A stretch of 64,000 nucleotides of DNA from Gracilariopsis chorda (taxonomy: Eukaryota; Rhodophyta; Florideophyceae; Gracilariales; Gracilariaceae): positions 124,001-188,000 of the forward strand of contig NBIV01000046.1 in NCBI GenBank assembly GCA_003194525.1. Direction: 5' to 3'. The notes under the pieces are model-generated. The model searched no databases, was not told the origin of the DNA, and was given only the letters and a program-made list of their open reading frames with translations. The position numbers and the translations under genes are program-made. Below, in pieces: positions 62,885-64,000 of the stretch (positions are counted from its first letter, which is position 1; every line of letters begins with the position of its first letter).

Positions 62885-63991
62885 ATGGCGCCGAAGGGAA
62901 AGAAGCGAGGCCCGGCAAGGGGTGGTGTGGCGAGTGTGCCTAAGACGGGGCGAAAGGCTATTGAGAAGCGAACGGCGAGTGGAACGAAAGCGAAATCATG
63001 TGTTCCCAGGAGCGAATTATCGGGGAGGAGGTCAGGAGAAGATGATTCGAAGACAGGGGGAAGAGTTGGGGCAAAGAACGTCTGATCCGAGCGCACAACG
63101 AGTGAGAGCACGGCGAATGAGAATTTGAAGGCTGATGCCCACGCGCATGTAGCACGTGGGAGAGATTCGGTTCGGGAACAGCGATCTATGCCTGGGTCTG
63201 GTGGTGGGGTGGAGGGTAAGAAAGGGTCGGTTCCTAGGAGAAGGGAGGAGGTACCAGATCAGGGAGGGTTGAAAGCAAATGCGCGGGTCGAAGACCGAAA
63301 AAAAGATGAAGAAATGCCGGAAAAGAAACAAATGGAAGAGGCAGTTGCGCTGAAGAGAGGTGGGGCCCCAAGGGGAAATCAATATGGAGGAGAGGTAAAT
63401 GTCCCTTTGGTAGAGAGTGATGGGGACAAAGAGGATCACATTGTGAAGGGGAGATGGACGAGAGAGAGAATAAAGGAAGGAGTGGGACGCCGCTCTGATT
63501 TAAAGCAAACGCGAGAAGTGGAAGAAGTGGTCAGAGCGACGGATGGAATACAGGAAGCATGGAGAAGCGGAGAAAATACGAGCACCCCGGTACGGGCGCG
63601 AAAGGTGCAAATGGCTCAAGACTTGGAAAGTGATAAAGGATGCAGAACGCCGTGGACTCCGGAAGGAATGCAAGAGAGGAAACGAAGTGTTCATCGGTCG
63701 CCAAGTGAGCCTGCTGAGGAGCGACGGCTGCCTGTCAATATTTCGGGAGATGCAGGGAATGAAGACATCGGTGTGATGTGTCGATCTTCGTTAGTTGAGA
63801 GGGTCAATATGTGGAAGGCAGAACTCGGGCAGATCAAAGGGGACCACTGCAGCCTAAAGATATCGCTTAAGCTGACGCAAGAGGAACTGAAGGGGATGAA
63901 AGAAGAGATGAGCGAGAAGAATATGCTGATAGATAGCTTACGGGAAGGGATGAAGGTGAGACGAGGGGAGAGAAACGGATCTGAAGGTTAA
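62885..63991 (+). pseudogene. Basic low-complexity protein with C-terminal coiled coil, one in-frame TGA
   Basis: One frame from MAPKGKKRGPARGG, broken only by TGA at 63083-63085, then open to TAA at 63989-63991. The N-terminal two-thirds are Lys/Arg/Glu/Gly-rich and disordered; the last ~70 residues form a heptad-like coiled coil (LKISLKLTQEELKGMKEEMS). No family recognised; it is similar in style to the protein at 52004-52807, which has the same mix of low complexity and coiled coil. The gene lies downstream of the methyltransferase-SET frame in the same direction, 340 bp on. Confidence 0.5.
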
Positions 63992-64000
63992 AAGGAATTG

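Noticed and set aside
52004-63991. Bacterial or phage contamination
   Set aside because: SET domain, eukaryote-style low-complexity tracts, no Shine-Dalgarno-like spacing, and similar decay to the neighbouring algal mobile elements; chimeric assembly is not fully excluded.

Overview
The window reads as nuclear DNA of a eukaryotic alga, most likely a florideophyte red alga such as Chondrus (inference). Supporting signs are intronless single-copy genes, a Golgi-type carbohydrate sulfotransferase, an organelle-type YchF GTPase and a TPR-like protein with plastid-style leaders, and a heavy load of Copia, chromodomain Gypsy, DIRS-like, LINE, Tc1/mariner and piggyBac elements.

Layout. 1-5289: a Gypsy LTR end, then a Copia element on the minus strand. 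5290-23508: a gene island with a YchF GTPase (-), a TPR-like protein (+), a staphylococcal-nuclease/lamin-tail protein (+, one in-frame stop), a LINE fragment (-), a sulfotransferase (+), a 911-residue disordered protein (-) and a zinc alcohol dehydrogenase (-). 23909-39847: a Tc1/mariner element whose transposase is split twice, by an 11.5-kb chromodomain Gypsy element (27289-38829, paired 824-bp LTRs, TAAAA target duplication) and by a piggyBac-like element (24202-27026). 40171-48243: a second piggyBac relic cut into four pieces by a probable solo LTR, a DIRS-like tyrosine-recombinase element and a TTAA-flanked tandem dimer. 48244-52003: repeats, a degenerate minisatellite and a Copia gag relic.

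52004-63991 is the most unusual part. Two units are transcribed away from a 148-bp nested palindrome (58930-59077). The leftward gene has a ParB-like domain and, one -1 frame change later, a 2OG-Fe(II)-oxygenase-like domain. The rightward reading frame joins an unknown domain, a beta-class (DPPY) DNA methyltransferase and a SET domain in one frame over 3.2 kb, broken only by five stop codons. A multi-pass membrane protein and two basic, coiled-coil, low-complexity proteins flank them. I know of no described eukaryotic element with this set; it looks like a mobile or viral-derived DNA/chromatin-modification module, now partly decayed.

Two cross-cutting signals: (1) in-frame stops are frequent in mobile-element genes, and most can be explained by C-to-T change at CGA, CAG or CAA; (2) all twelve reading-frame changes I could trace are -1 shifts, several at mononucleotide runs, which points to one-base deletions (biological or consensus error). 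The Gypsy element also carries a dense series of short GC-rich hairpins and a long antisense ORF. All family calls come from reading motifs; no database search was run.
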